From assembly GCA_937146765.1 (NCBI GenBank), contig CAKZRP010000037.1:62001-126000 (forward strand): a DNA stretch of 64,000 nt, in the 5' to 3' direction. Position 1 is the first letter of the stretch; each line of letters begins with the position of its first letter. A model generated the notes under the pieces. That model ran no database searches. It saw only the letters and a list, made by a program, of their open reading frames with translations, and was not told the DNA's origin. Positions 26,974-35,921 of the stretch are shown piece by piece. The DNA comes from an uncultured Paracoccaceae bacterium (GTDB lineage Bacteria > Pseudomonadota > Alphaproteobacteria > Rhodobacterales > Rhodobacteraceae). Position numbers and translations under genes: made by a program.

Positions 26974-28833
26974 TCATCCGAACAGCCGCCGGGCAAAACG
27001 GCGCAGGAAGCCGCTCTGCGCTTCCTCGCCATCGCTGCTGCCGCGCTGGTATTGCGCCTGTACCCCGTCGGTGTCGATCACGGTCTTGCCGTCCTGGAAC
27101 TGCAGCCGGTAGAGATCTGCATAGATGCCGCCGCGCGCCAGAAGCTCCTCGTGGCGGCCCTGGTCGACCACGCGTCCGCGCTCCATCACCACGATCTTGT
27201 CAGCTGAAATGATGGTGGAGAGGCGATGGGCGATGACGAGGGTGGTGCGACCGCCGGAGAGCTTTTCCAGCGCCAACTGCACCACTTTTTCCGATTGCGC
27301 GTCGAGGGCGGAGGTGGCCTCGTCGAGAAGCAGGATCGGTGAGTCCCGCAACAGGGCACGGGCGATCACCACCCGCTGTCGCTGGCCGCCGGACAGGGCG
27401 GAGCCACGCGGCCCGACGCGGGTCTCCAACCCATCGGGCAGCTTGTGCAGGAAGTCGGAGACATGAGCGGCGTCCAGAACTTCCGTGAGCCGCTCCGGGC
27501 TGACATCGGTGCGCCCGAGGAGGATGTTTTCGCGCAGGGTCTCGTCAAACAGCAGCGCGTCCTGAGTCACCACCGAGAACAGGTTGCGCAAGGCCCCAAG
27601 GTCAAGCTCGCTGACTTCGGTTCCGTTCAGGGTGACGGACCCGCTCTGAGGATCCACGAGACGGGTCAATATGTTGAAAATGGTTGATTTTCCAGCGCCG
27701 GATGCGCCCACCAGCGCGGTGGTCTTGCCGGCCTCTGCCACCAGCGTCAGATCCCGCAGGATATGCGCCTCACCGTAGGAAAGGTTGACCCGATCGAGCC
27801 GGACTTCCGGCAGTCCGGCCGGCACCGGCTTGGGCGTGGCGGGCGACAGGAGGGTGATCGGCGTGTCCATCAGCTCCTTGATCCGCTCCATCGCGGCGGC
27901 GGCAGCCTGCCAGATCCCCATGATCGAGGCCAGACGGCGCATGGGATCAAACGCGAGGCCAATGGCAGTGAAAAAGCTCATGAACTCGCCCACTGTCTTT
28001 TCGCCCTCGATGATCTCGCCTCCACCGAAGAGGATGACGCACATCACGCCCACACCGGCCATGAGGTCAACCAGGCCGGATGTGGAGGAGGCGCCGAAGG
28101 CGGCGCGGATCTGGGCCTGGACAAAATCGGTGGTGGCAGAGCGGTAGCGGGCGGTCTGATAGTCCTCGAGCCGGTTGAGCTTAATCGGGACGATGCCGTG
28201 GAACACCTCGTCAAGCCGGGTGGCCTGCACCGCGCCGAGGTCACGCGCCTGGCTGGCCTTCTTGCGCACGTAGCGCTGCACGATCGACAAGGGGAGCACG
28301 AGGGCCGGCACGCCGATCAGCATGATGGCGGTCCAGCGCCAATCGACGCTGATCGCAACCCCAAGCACCGCCACCAGCTGCGCGACGTCGCGCCCGGAGC
28401 CGGTGATGATCGCCTGCCAGACCTGGTTGATCGCGCCCACGTCCGACTGCACCCGCTGGATCAGGTAACCCGGCGGATGGGTCTGGTGAAAACTCGCGTC
28501 CTGATGGATCAGCCGATCCAGCATGTCGGTGCGCATATGCGCCTCGGAGCGCTGGTTGATGGTGGCAAGGATCACCTTCTGGCTGACCGAGCTGAGGCCG
28601 CGCAGGGCAAAGATGCCGAAAAAGGCGAGGCTGACCCAGATCAGCGCGCTTTGGCTGCCATTGACAAAAACGAGGTCAAACATCGGCTGCATCATGTAGC
28701 TGAGCGCGCCCACCGTGGCGCCTTCGAGCAACATGAAGAAGAGGGCGATGGACAAAAGGCCGACGTGGTGACGCAGATAGCCGCGCCAGAGCCAGCGCAG
28801 CAGCTCGCGCGAAGACATGTATTGAGTGCTCAT
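26974..28833 (-). CDS. MsbA-like ABC exporter (fused permease-ATPase)
   Basis: A 619-residue half-transporter. Six membrane helices occupy residues about 20-310, followed by an ABC ATPase domain with Walker A GASGAGKST (Lys at 382), signature LSGGQRQR and Walker B ILLLDEATSALD, then the H-loop IAHRLST. It resembles the lipid A flippase MsbA and related multidrug exporters; no lpxK or waa gene is adjacent to confirm a lipid role. Start 28833 (MSTQYMSSRE) is preceded by GGGG about nine bases upstream. Confidence 0.92.
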   Translation of the reverse strand: MSTQYMSSRELLRWLWRGYLRHHVGLLSIALFFMLLEGATVGALSYMMQPMFDLVFVNGSQSALIWVSLAFFGIFALRGLSSVSQKVILATINQRSEAHMRTDMLDRLIHQDASFHQTHPPGYLIQRVQSDVGAINQVWQAIITGSGRDVAQLVAVLGVAISVDWRWTAIMLIGVPALVLPLSIVQRYVRKKASQARDLGAVQATRLDEVFHGIVPIKLNRLEDYQTARYRSATTDFVQAQIRAAFGASSTSGLVDLMAGVGVMCVILFGGGEIIEGEKTVGEFMSFFTAIGLAFDPMRRLASIMGIWQAAAAAMERIKELMDTPITLLSPATPKPVPAGLPEVRLDRVNLSYGEAHILRDLTLVAEAGKTTALVGASGAGKSTIFNILTRLVDPQSGSVTLNGTEVSELDLGALRNLFSVVTQDALLFDETLRENILLGRTDVSPERLTEVLDAAHVSDFLHKLPDGLETRVGPRGSALSGGQRQRVVIARALLRDSPILLLDEATSALDAQSEKVVQLALEKLSGGRTTLVIAHRLSTIISADKIVVMERGRVVDQGRHEELLARGGIYADLYRLQFQDGKTVIDTDGVQAQYQRGSSDGEEAQSGFLRRFARRLFG

Positions 28834-28963
28834 CTTGTCTGTCCCCGCCGTCGTCTCAGGTCTTTGTGGCCGCAAAATTTGCGACAAGTCCCGACATTTA
28901 AGCAGCTCAAGGGCAGGGCGCAAGCCACCTGCCGGAACGCGGTGTATCGAGACGCTTCCTCGA

Positions 28964-28991
28964 TTGACCTCGCCGGGCTCTGCGCTAGGCT
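28964..28991 (+). promoter_or_regulatory. Candidate promoter of the class V aminotransferase
   Basis: TTGACC at 28964-28969 and TAGGCT at 28986-28991 with a 16-base spacer, ending 75 bases before the start codon. Confidence 0.4.
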
Positions 28992-29066
28992 GCGCGCAGA
29001 TTGCAATACACCTGTGCAGATTGGCGTGCGATGCCCCTGCACAGGGCCTCAGCAGGACATTCCAAG

Positions 29067-30284
29067 ATGCGCGATTCCGTCAAACTTTCCGCTGGCCGTT
29101 CCTATCTGGCGATTCCCGGTCCCTCGGTGATGCCGGATCAGGTGTTGCAGGCGATGCATCGGGCGTCTCCCAATATCTATGCGGGTGAACTGGTGGAGAT
29201 GACGGCGACCCTGCCCGACGACCTGCGCCGCGTGGCGCGCACCAAGCACCATGTTGCGATCTATATCGCAAACGGCCATGGCGCCTGGGAGGCGGCACTG
29301 TCGAACACGGTCAAGGAAGGCGACACCGTGCTGGTGCCGGCCTCGGGCCGTTTTGCCTTTGGCTGGAGCGAGATGGCGGAGGCGCTGGGTGTCACCATCG
29401 AGGTGATGGATTTCGGGATGCAGGCACCCTTCGACATGGCGCGGATTTCAGAGCGGCTGAGGGCGGATACCGGGCACCGGATCAAGGCGGTGCTGGGTGT
29501 ACATGTGGATACATCCACTTCGATCCGAAACGATATCAACGCCCTGCGGGCCGCGATTGATGCGGCGGATCACCCGGCGCTGTTGATGGCGGATTGCATC
29601 GCCTCGCTCGGCTGTGACCGGTTCGAGATGGACGACTGGGGCGTCGATGTCATGGTCACGGGCTGCCAGAAGGGGTTGATGGTGCCGGCCGGCATGTCCT
29701 TTGTCTTTTTCAACGACAAGGCGGCAGCGGTGCGGGCGACCCTGACCCGCGTGAGCCGCTACTGGGACTGGACCCCGCGCGCCAATCCGGAGTGGTTTTA
29801 CCAGTATTTCGGCGGCACCGCGCCGACCCATCACCTCTACGGTCTGCGCGCCGCGCTGGACATCATCCATGCCGAGGGGATGGAGCAGGTCTGGAGCCGC
29901 CATGCCACCCTGGCACGGGCGATCTGGGCGGCCTGCGACCACTGGAGCGAAGGCGGGGCGCTGGCGATGAATGTCGCCGATCCTTCCCTGCGGTCCCATG
30001 CGGTGACGGCATTGCGGCTGCCGTCCCCCCGGGCCACCGATCTGCGGGTCTGGCTGGAGGAGAACCTGGGGCTGACCCTGGGCATCGGTCTCGGCATGGC
30101 GCCGCCGGACAGCGCGGAGTGGCACGGGTTCTTCCGTCTTGGCCACATGGGCCATGTGAACGGTCACATGATCATGGGACTTCTGGGTGGTATCGACACC
30201 GGCCTCAAGGCGCTGGACATCCCGCATGGCTCCGGGGCGCTCACGGCGGCGGCGCAGGTGCTGGCGGGGGCAGGCCGCGCCTGA
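29067..30284 (+). CDS. Class V aminotransferase (serine/alanine/aspartate-glyoxylate type)
   Basis: A 405-residue PLP enzyme. The N-terminus FAIPGPSVMPDQVL-type (here YLAIPGPSVMPDQVLQAM) and the PLP lysine in VTGCQKGLMVPAGMSF identify the alanine/serine-glyoxylate aminotransferase group; VDTSTSIRNDI is also typical. It likely moves an amino group from serine, alanine or aspartate to glyoxylate or hydroxypyruvate. Without bhcBCD or serine-cycle genes nearby, the exact donor cannot be chosen. Single gene with its own promoter candidate. Confidence 0.87.
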   Translation: MRDSVKLSAGRSYLAIPGPSVMPDQVLQAMHRASPNIYAGELVEMTATLPDDLRRVARTKHHVAIYIANGHGAWEAALSNTVKEGDTVLVPASGRFAFGWSEMAEALGVTIEVMDFGMQAPFDMARISERLRADTGHRIKAVLGVHVDTSTSIRNDINALRAAIDAADHPALLMADCIASLGCDRFEMDDWGVDVMVTGCQKGLMVPAGMSFVFFNDKAAAVRATLTRVSRYWDWTPRANPEWFYQYFGGTAPTHHLYGLRAALDIIHAEGMEQVWSRHATLARAIWAACDHWSEGGALAMNVADPSLRSHAVTALRLPSPRATDLRVWLEENLGLTLGIGLGMAPPDSAEWHGFFRLGHMGHVNGHMIMGLLGGIDTGLKALDIPHGSGALTAAAQVLAGAGRA

Positions 30285-30367
30285 GCCGCAACCGCGCGTG
30301 TCACGCAGACTGGGATAAAGGGCCTCGGCAGAGCCGGGGCCTTTGCCGTGCAGAGGTTGGTGCCGAA

Positions 30368-30592
30368 TCAGCGACGCTGCAGGGGGCTGCGGTCTTCCAC
30401 CAGATAACGGACTTCGAGGCGGTTGATCATGTGGTTCATGGCTACCGCCAGCAGCAGGACCGGCGCCATTCCGTAAAGGAGCCAGAGCGCAAAGAAGATC
30501 CACAGGAGGTTGACGGCCAGAAAGCTCAAGCCCGCAGACAAGAGCTCGGTCGAGATTTCCGGCAGGTCGCCGCGCAGGTCGTGACGTTTCAT
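30368..30592 (-). CDS. Small two-helix membrane protein
   Basis: 74 residues with a polar N-terminus (MKRHDLRGDLPEISTELL), two adjoining hydrophobic segments at about 18-38 and 40-53 (FLAVNLLWIFFALWLLYG, then VLLLAVAMN), and a charged C-terminus. GGAGG about six bases before the ATG is a strong ribosome site. I do not recognise the family. It lies between convergent-facing neighbours and follows hisC's 5' direction by none, so it is likely expressed alone. Confidence 0.65.
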   Translation of the reverse strand: MKRHDLRGDLPEISTELLSAGLSFLAVNLLWIFFALWLLYGMAPVLLLAVAMNHMINRLEVRYLVEDRSPLQRR

Positions 30593-30684
30593 TCTACCCC
30601 TCCAACAAGGTATTTGCGTCGCAGACTAGTGGAGGAGGGGTAAATCCCGGGTAAAGCCCAACGGCTTTGTTGGCGAATTGCGGT

Positions 30685-31800
30685 TCAGCCGACGGTGGCT
30701 TTCGCCTCGGCCAGGGCCTCGGGCAGGGCGGCGGCAAAGGCCGTGCGTTCTGCCTCGGGGCCGCAGCTCACCCGGATGCAGCGGTTTTGCGGCGCGGCAA
30801 AGGGCATGCGCACAAAGACTCCGCGCGCCACCAGCCCGTCGAGCACCGCCTTGGCAAAGGCGCCGTCGCCTCCGCAGTCGAGGGCGACGAAATTGGTGGC
30901 CGAGGGGAGTGGCAGCAGCCCGTTGTCGCGGGCGATGCGGGAAATCTCTTCGCGGGCGGTGGCAATCTCGGCCTGGATATGCGCCAGCCAGTCCTGATCG
31001 CGGATCGCCGCCGCCGCGCCGATCTGGGCGCAGCGGTTCATGCCAAAATGGTTGCGCACCTTGTTGAAGGCAGCGATGACCTCGACCGCGCCAAGCGCGT
31101 AGCCCACCCGCGCGCCGGCCATGCCATAGGCTTTGGAAAGGGTGCGCATGCGGATGACACGGGGATCGCTGATCTCGACCGGGGCGGCGGTGCCTTCGGG
31201 GGCGCATTCCACATAGGCCTCGTCCAGCACCAGCAGGCTGCCCTCGGGCAGGTCATCCAGCGCGGCAACGATATCCGCGCCGCGATGCCAGCTGCCCATC
31301 GGATTGTCCGGGTTGGCCAGATAGACCAGTTTCGCCCCGACCTCCTGCGCCTTTGCCATCAGCGCGGCGATATCCTCGTGGTCATCCCGGTAGGGGACGG
31401 TGTGCAGCACCCCGCCAAAGCCCGCCACGTGGTAGTTGAAGGTCGGATAGGCGCCGAGCGAGGTCACCACGGCATCGCCGGGGCCCACGTAGAGCCGCAC
31501 CAGATAGCCCAGAAGCCCGTCGATGCCTTCGCCGACCATGATGTGCTCCGGCGCGATCCTATGCAGGGCACAAAGCGCCTGCTTCAGCTCGAAGCTTTCC
31601 GCATCGCCGTATTTCCAGATCTCTCCCGCCGAGGCTTGCATCGCCGCAATCGCCTTGGGCGAGGGGCCAAAGATATTCTCGTTGGCGCCGAGCCGCGCCG
31701 CAAAGGGCGCGCCGCGCTGACGCTCCTGTGTTTCCGGCCCCACAAAGGGGACGGCGGCGGGCAGGGACTGGGCGAGCGGGGTTTGGCGCATATCTGTCAT
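30685..31800 (-). CDS. hisC: HisC-type histidinol-phosphate / aromatic aminotransferase
   Basis: A 371-residue class I/II PLP enzyme. ANENIFGPSPKA near residue 40, NPDNPMGS near the cofactor, and the PLP lysine in TLSKAYGMAGARVGYALG are classic HisC features. It converts imidazole-acetol phosphate to histidinol phosphate, but stand-alone members away from a his operon often act on aromatic 2-oxo acids as well. No his gene is nearby. The start at 31800 is chosen because the longer open frame (to 33570) overlaps two real genes on the other strand. Confidence 0.82.
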   Translation of the reverse strand: MTDMRQTPLAQSLPAAVPFVGPETQERQRGAPFAARLGANENIFGPSPKAIAAMQASAGEIWKYGDAESFELKQALCALHRIAPEHIMVGEGIDGLLGYLVRLYVGPGDAVVTSLGAYPTFNYHVAGFGGVLHTVPYRDDHEDIAALMAKAQEVGAKLVYLANPDNPMGSWHRGADIVAALDDLPEGSLLVLDEAYVECAPEGTAAPVEISDPRVIRMRTLSKAYGMAGARVGYALGAVEVIAAFNKVRNHFGMNRCAQIGAAAAIRDQDWLAHIQAEIATAREEISRIARDNGLLPLPSATNFVALDCGGDGAFAKAVLDGLVARGVFVRMPFAAPQNRCIRVSCGPEAERTAFAAALPEALAEAKATVG

Positions 31801-31938
31801 GTGCCAAGACCTAGCCGGGCGCCGGGATCGCGGCAAGAGGGGGCGCGCGCCCCGGTGCCTTTGCGTCACGCTGGAACTGCACCCCAAAGCGCGGCAAGCT
31901 GGTGGAAACCAGAGGGAACGTTTAAGGGAGGAGCCCCC

Positions 31939-32736
31939 ATGGCAGAGCAGGACGCCCGCGTCTCGGTCGAGATCCGCGACCACGTGGCCCATGTCACCCT
32001 GACCCGCGCCGACAAGATGAACGCGGTGGATGATGCGATGCTGAAAGCGATCATTGCCGCAGTGAAGGAGGTCGAAGCCTCGGACGCCCGCGCGGTGGTG
32101 CTGTCGGGGGCGGGCAAGAGTTTCTGTGCCGGGCTTGATGTGATGAGCTTTGCCGCCATGGGAAAGATGGGCGACACCGGCTGGATCATGGAGCGCACCG
32201 AGGGCGCCGCAAACGATTTTCAGGCGGTGGCGATGCTGTGGCGCGCCTTGCCGATCCCGGTGATTGCCGCCTTGCAGGGGGCCTGTTTCGGGGCCGGGCT
32301 GCAGATCGCGCTGGGTGCGGATATCCGCATCGCGGCACCAGACGCCAAGCTCGCGGTTATGGAGATGAAATGGGGCCTCATCCCCGATATGGGCGGCATG
32401 GCACTCTTGCCGCAATTGGTGCGCTCGGATGTCTTGCGGATGTTGACCTATACGGCAACGCCCATCGAGGCCGCGCAGGCGGCGGACTGGGGGCTGGTCA
32501 CGGAACTGAGCCACGATCCGCTTGCCCGGGCGCAAGACTTGGCCGCCGAGATCGCGGGCAAGGGCCCCAAGGCCATTCGCGCCGCCAAACGCCTGATCGC
32601 CTATGCCGAAAGCGGTGTTTCCGAAGCTGAGGTGCTGCTGCGCGAGAGCGCCGAACAGGCAGACCTCATCGGCAAGCCCGAGCAGATGGAAGTGGTGATG
32701 GCCAATATGCAAAAGCGCGCGCCGGTCTTCAAATAG
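31939..32736 (+). CDS. Crotonase / enoyl-CoA hydratase family protein
   Basis: A 265-residue crotonase-fold protein. The oxyanion loop is AGAGKSFCAGLDVM. The glutamate of the second catalytic position is kept (MEMKWGLIPDMGG), but the position of the first catalytic glutamate is Q in ACFGAGLQIALGADI. This pattern is seen in isomerase-like members, so hydration is not assured. GGAGGAG before the ATG is a strong ribosome site. It is followed after 39 bases by a membrane fatty-acid hydroxylase, suggesting shared lipid metabolism. Confidence 0.88.
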   Translation: MAEQDARVSVEIRDHVAHVTLTRADKMNAVDDAMLKAIIAAVKEVEASDARAVVLSGAGKSFCAGLDVMSFAAMGKMGDTGWIMERTEGAANDFQAVAMLWRALPIPVIAALQGACFGAGLQIALGADIRIAAPDAKLAVMEMKWGLIPDMGGMALLPQLVRSDVLRMLTYTATPIEAAQAADWGLVTELSHDPLARAQDLAAEIAGKGPKAIRAAKRLIAYAESGVSEAEVLLRESAEQADLIGKPEQMEVVMANMQKRAPVFK

Positions 32737-32775
32737 GAGACAGGCGCGTCGGTCCACACAGGGGAGGGTGAGGGC

Positions 32776-33501
32776 ATGGCGCGGTGGAAACTTCTGATCT
32801 CGCATCCTTCGGTGCCAGTGATGCTGGCGGCGGTGGCGCTGGGCTTCGGCGTGCTGATTACCAGCGGGGCAACCTGGCACTGGGGCTTCGTGCTGCTGGG
32901 CATCGGGGTGCAGATGCTCAATGAATACGGGCTGCACCGGTTTGTCTTCCACCTGCCGCCGCCGCGGCGGCAATGGGCCTTTGATCTGCTCTATCAGGCG
33001 CATTATGGACATCACGACTTTCCCACCCATCCCAAGCTGTTCTTCGCCCCGATCTGGGTGGCGGTGCCGATGCTGTTGGTGAACCTTGCGGTGGTCTATG
33101 GGATCGTCTGGCTGTGTCTGCCCACACAGGCCCTGCCCCTGACCGCAGCCATCGTGCTGGTGGGTGGGGTTCTGACCTTCCTGGGCTACGAGTGGTTTCA
33201 CATGACAGCGCATCTCTCGCTGCGCAAATCCAGGCTTGAGACCTATGTCACCCAGCTCCACAACCAGCATCACTTTCGCGACTTCACCAAGTGGTTTCAT
33301 GTCTCCCCGGGGGGCGAGGTGATCGACCGCGTCATGGGCACCGCCATCGATCGCGAATCGCTGAAACAGCAGCAGCGAATCGATTTCATTCGCACCCTTG
33401 GTCTGAGCCCGGATGATCCCCGTCTGATTGCCGCCCGGAACCGCTTTTCCGGGCGCTATGACCTCTCCGATGCGGAGGTCCGGCGAGCGGCCAATACGTG
33501 A
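32776..33501 (+). CDS. Membrane fatty acid hydroxylase / sterol desaturase family protein
   Basis: A 241-residue membrane protein with four to five helices and the di-iron histidine boxes: HRFVFH, HYGHHDFPTH, WFHMTAH and HNQHH. Family members use oxygen at a di-iron centre to hydroxylate or desaturate lipids such as fatty acids, carotenoids or ornithine lipids. The start 32776 follows GGGAGGGTGAGGG, a purine-rich ribosome site. It is probably co-transcribed with the upstream crotonase gene. Confidence 0.88.
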   Translation: MARWKLLISHPSVPVMLAAVALGFGVLITSGATWHWGFVLLGIGVQMLNEYGLHRFVFHLPPPRRQWAFDLLYQAHYGHHDFPTHPKLFFAPIWVAVPMLLVNLAVVYGIVWLCLPTQALPLTAAIVLVGGVLTFLGYEWFHMTAHLSLRKSRLETYVTQLHNQHHFRDFTKWFHVSPGGEVIDRVMGTAIDRESLKQQQRIDFIRTLGLSPDDPRLIAARNRFSGRYDLSDAEVRRAANT

Positions 33502-33548
33502 AACCTGCGCGTTTTTTGAATGGAAATCAGAAAAAGCCCGCAAAAGAA

Positions 33549-33564
33549 ATTCCATTTCTGGAAT
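33549..33564. promoter_or_regulatory. Possible operator ahead of the globin-coupled receptor
   Basis: Palindrome ATTCCA-TTTC-TGGAAT within the AT-rich gap before the receptor gene; a second small palindrome AGAAATCATTTCT lies at about 33581. Either could be a regulator site or part of a terminator for the preceding gene. Confidence 0.3.
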
Positions 33565-33651
33565 AGGCATTGCGCCGTTTAGAAATCATTTCTGATTGCC
33601 TTGCTAGGAGTGGCTCAAGCTGACTTTTTTCATGAGTGCGAGACCATTGCT

Positions 33652-35130
33652 ATGCATCCACAACGCGACGAATTGCTCGAACTGTTTGATCTGACGAATC
33701 GTGATCAGGAACGGCTCAAGAAGGTCGGCAAGCTGGCCATCCCCTTACTGCCTCATATCCTTGAGAAATTCTACGAGCGTGCGGCCAAGAACCCGGAGAT
33801 GATCCAGTTCTTCAAGGACCAGACCATGATCGATCGCGCTAGGGCAGCCCAGCAGGTCCATTGGGAAAAATGCCTCTCCGGAGACTTCGACGATGCCTAT
33901 TTCGACTCGGCCCACGTCATTGGTCGAATTCACCCGCGAATTGGTCTTCCATTTTCGTTCTTCTTGTCCAGCTATGCTTTTGCAACCTCACTCTTGCAGC
34001 AGATGCTGATGCGGAAATACGGCCAGGCCAGCCTGTTGCGGCGCCAGCGTGACCTTCCGGAATGTCTCGCCGTGCTGGCCCGGGTCTTTGCCCTCGACAG
34101 TCACCTGATTCTGGAGGCGCATATGAACTCCCAGCAGGGTGAACAAAACCGCGCGATGGAGTATCTGACAGATGCCATCAATTGCTTGGCCAAACGGGAT
34201 TTGACGAGGCTCTTGCCCCCGCCCGAAAGCAGCGACTTCCCTAAGCGGTTTGACCCATTGCGCCAATCCTTCAATTCGGCGGTTATGGCCCTGCAGGAGG
34301 TCATGCACGGCATTCGGGATGCCTGCGCAAGCGTCGAGAGCGGCACCACCGAAGTGGCACAGTCGGCAGAAGAGCTTTCCCATCGCACGGAAAGCCAGGC
34401 CGCGACGCTGGAACAGACCGCCGCAGCGGTTGAGGAAATCACCGCAAGTATGCGCGGAGTGGCGGAGGCCACGCTCAAGACCAGCACGAGCGTGGAAAAT
34501 GCCCGCTCCCGTGCGGAGCAGGGCAGCAAGATCGTCAAGGAAGCGGTCAGCAAGATGACGGAAATCTCCTCTTCTTCCAGCCAGATCGGCAAGATCATCT
34601 CGGTCATCGACGATATTTCCTTCCAGACCAATCTCCTGGCCTTGAACGCCGGGGTGGAGGCCGCGCGGGCGGGCGAAAGTGGCCGCGGGTTTGCTGTTGT
34701 GGCCTCCGAGGTGCGCGCCCTTGCCCAGCGGACCGCGCAATCGGCCCATGAGATCAAGCAGCTCATCGATGTCAGCACCGGCCATGTGAAAAGCGGGGTG
34801 GAACTGGTCGGACTGGCAGGGACGACGCTGGAGGAGATCGTGGTCAACATCCAAGATGCCTCCAACCTCACCGCTGAGGTGGCAAGTTCGACGGAACAAC
34901 AGTCGATTGCTTTCAATGAGATCAACCTGGGCGTGTCCCAGCTTGACCAGGTGACCCAGCAGAACGCGGCCATGGTCGAGGAAACCACCGCCGCCCTTGT
35001 TGATGTGCGCGACAACACCGGCACCTTGGCCAGCCTGGTCTCCGCTTTCCATCTTGGCGGGCGCAACGATCTGGCACAAAGGCCTTGGGCGGACCCGCAG
35101 CCGACAGCCGAGTCGCGCCGGGCTGGCTGA
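33652..35130 (+). CDS. Globin-coupled methyl-accepting chemotaxis protein
   Basis: 492 residues, no membrane helices. Residues about 10-165 form a protoglobin sensor domain with the proximal histidine likely His94 in GRIHPRIGLPFSFF. Residues about 215-480 form the MCP signalling domain with the hairpin tip near residue 324 (FQTNLLALNAGVEAARAGES, then GFAVVASEVRALAQR). It should sense oxygen through haem and signal to CheA, like HemAT. Start 33652 (MHPQRDELLELF) lacks a strong ribosome site; upstream TTG 33601 is in frame but unconvincing. No che genes are nearby. Confidence 0.9.
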   Translation: MHPQRDELLELFDLTNRDQERLKKVGKLAIPLLPHILEKFYERAAKNPEMIQFFKDQTMIDRARAAQQVHWEKCLSGDFDDAYFDSAHVIGRIHPRIGLPFSFFLSSYAFATSLLQQMLMRKYGQASLLRRQRDLPECLAVLARVFALDSHLILEAHMNSQQGEQNRAMEYLTDAINCLAKRDLTRLLPPPESSDFPKRFDPLRQSFNSAVMALQEVMHGIRDACASVESGTTEVAQSAEELSHRTESQAATLEQTAAAVEEITASMRGVAEATLKTSTSVENARSRAEQGSKIVKEAVSKMTEISSSSSQIGKIISVIDDISFQTNLLALNAGVEAARAGESGRGFAVVASEVRALAQRTAQSAHEIKQLIDVSTGHVKSGVELVGLAGTTLEEIVVNIQDASNLTAEVASSTEQQSIAFNEINLGVSQLDQVTQQNAAMVEETTAALVDVRDNTGTLASLVSAFHLGGRNDLAQRPWADPQPTAESRRAG

Positions 35131-35534
35131 TGATCGCCTGCGTGGCAGGGACCGACCCTGCCACCCCCAGCGCATGGGTCGAACCGCCTGAACATGAGAG
35201 GATTCATTGCGCCTGCAGTGCGGAGTATCAGCTTCACCTCGCTGCGGGCATTGGGGATCGTCCGTCTGCACCTCCATGATTCCAGGTATGCAAGGCGATC
35301 GGGTTCATCGCTCGCGCAATCGCCCTCGACATCCGGTTGATCTTTGATGTCCATCGTGCGGCCATACTGCTGGAGCAGGCTTCGCTGTCTGTCCCAGTAG
35401 ACCGAGGTCTAGGCGGCGAAGCCGACACTGAGTGCCGCTGAGATGAAACAGATCCTTGTCAGTATTCAGGCGGGGACGAATGCTACTTCGAAACCGGCAT
35501 CACCCCTGTCTCCCTTCGTTTCAGTACCTTGGAA
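35131..35534. other. Degraded sequence between receptor and receptor remnant
   Basis: About 400 bases with no intact gene. It reads through in one plus-strand frame from about 35310 (ALDIRLIFDV-like, then a stop at about 35441) into the receptor remnant that follows, so it may be older, more decayed parts of the same pseudogene. Confidence 0.45.
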
Positions 35535-35764
35535 GGCAGTGCGCTGCTGGGAAATGCGGGGCGGGTGCGTGACAGTAACGTCAAGGATATCCTTCGGAGC
35601 GCTGACCTGTCGCGCGCGGTCGCAGGAGCGGCAGAACAGCAATCCAATGCCTTTGTTGGGGGCGGCTGCGCACCTCATTCTGCGAGGTCCTGACCCAGCA
35701 GAATGCCGCACAGGTGGAACAGACCACAGCCCCACTGACAAAGATGCGCGCCGCGGCCTCCAGC
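35535..35764 (+). pseudogene. Remnant of a methyl-accepting chemotaxis protein C-terminus
   Basis: Translating the plus strand gives GSALLGNAGRVRDSNVKDIL and then AVAGAAEQQSNAF (codons from 35619). The other end appears in a different frame from 35693 as TQQNAAQVEQTTAPLTKMRA. The intact receptor next door has GVELVGLAG, ASSTEQQSIAF and TQQNAAMVEETTAAL in the same order. The gap between the last two blocks is 38 bases here against 39 in the intact gene, so one lost base explains the shift. No N-terminal sensor remains recognisable. Probably a decayed paralogue or partial duplication. Confidence 0.8.
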
Positions 35765-35870
35765 TATCGCCAGGATGGTCGGCGTGTTCCAACCGGGTCC
35801 GCAAGCCAAGGGGGCGGAGTTCGGGATATCCGCTCTGCGCCGCGCCGACTGGAGGCGGCGAAACAGCAAA

Positions 35871-35900
35871 CGGGGGCCGCGGACAAAGCCACGACCCCCG
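35871..35900 (-). terminator. Terminator of class I aldolase gene
   Basis: Twelve-pair stem (35871-35882 with 35889-35900, CGGGGG outer arms, two G-T pairs on the minus-strand RNA), loop of six, then TTTGCTGTTT in the minus direction. Confidence 0.75.
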
Positions 35901-35921
35901 GTGCCAAGAAAACGGATCCGC

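Noticed and set aside
27763..29130. 455-residue open frame opposite the MsbA-like exporter
   Set aside because: Antisense shadow, His/Asp-rich with no motifs.
29067..30284. Possible beta-hydroxyaspartate cycle enzyme BhcA
   Set aside because: The class V aminotransferase could fit, but bhcB, bhcC and bhcD are not adjacent, so the specific role is not supported.
30685..33570. 961-residue open frame continuing upstream of hisC
   Set aside because: The extension overlaps the crotonase and hydroxylase genes on the other strand; the HisC fold starts at 31800.
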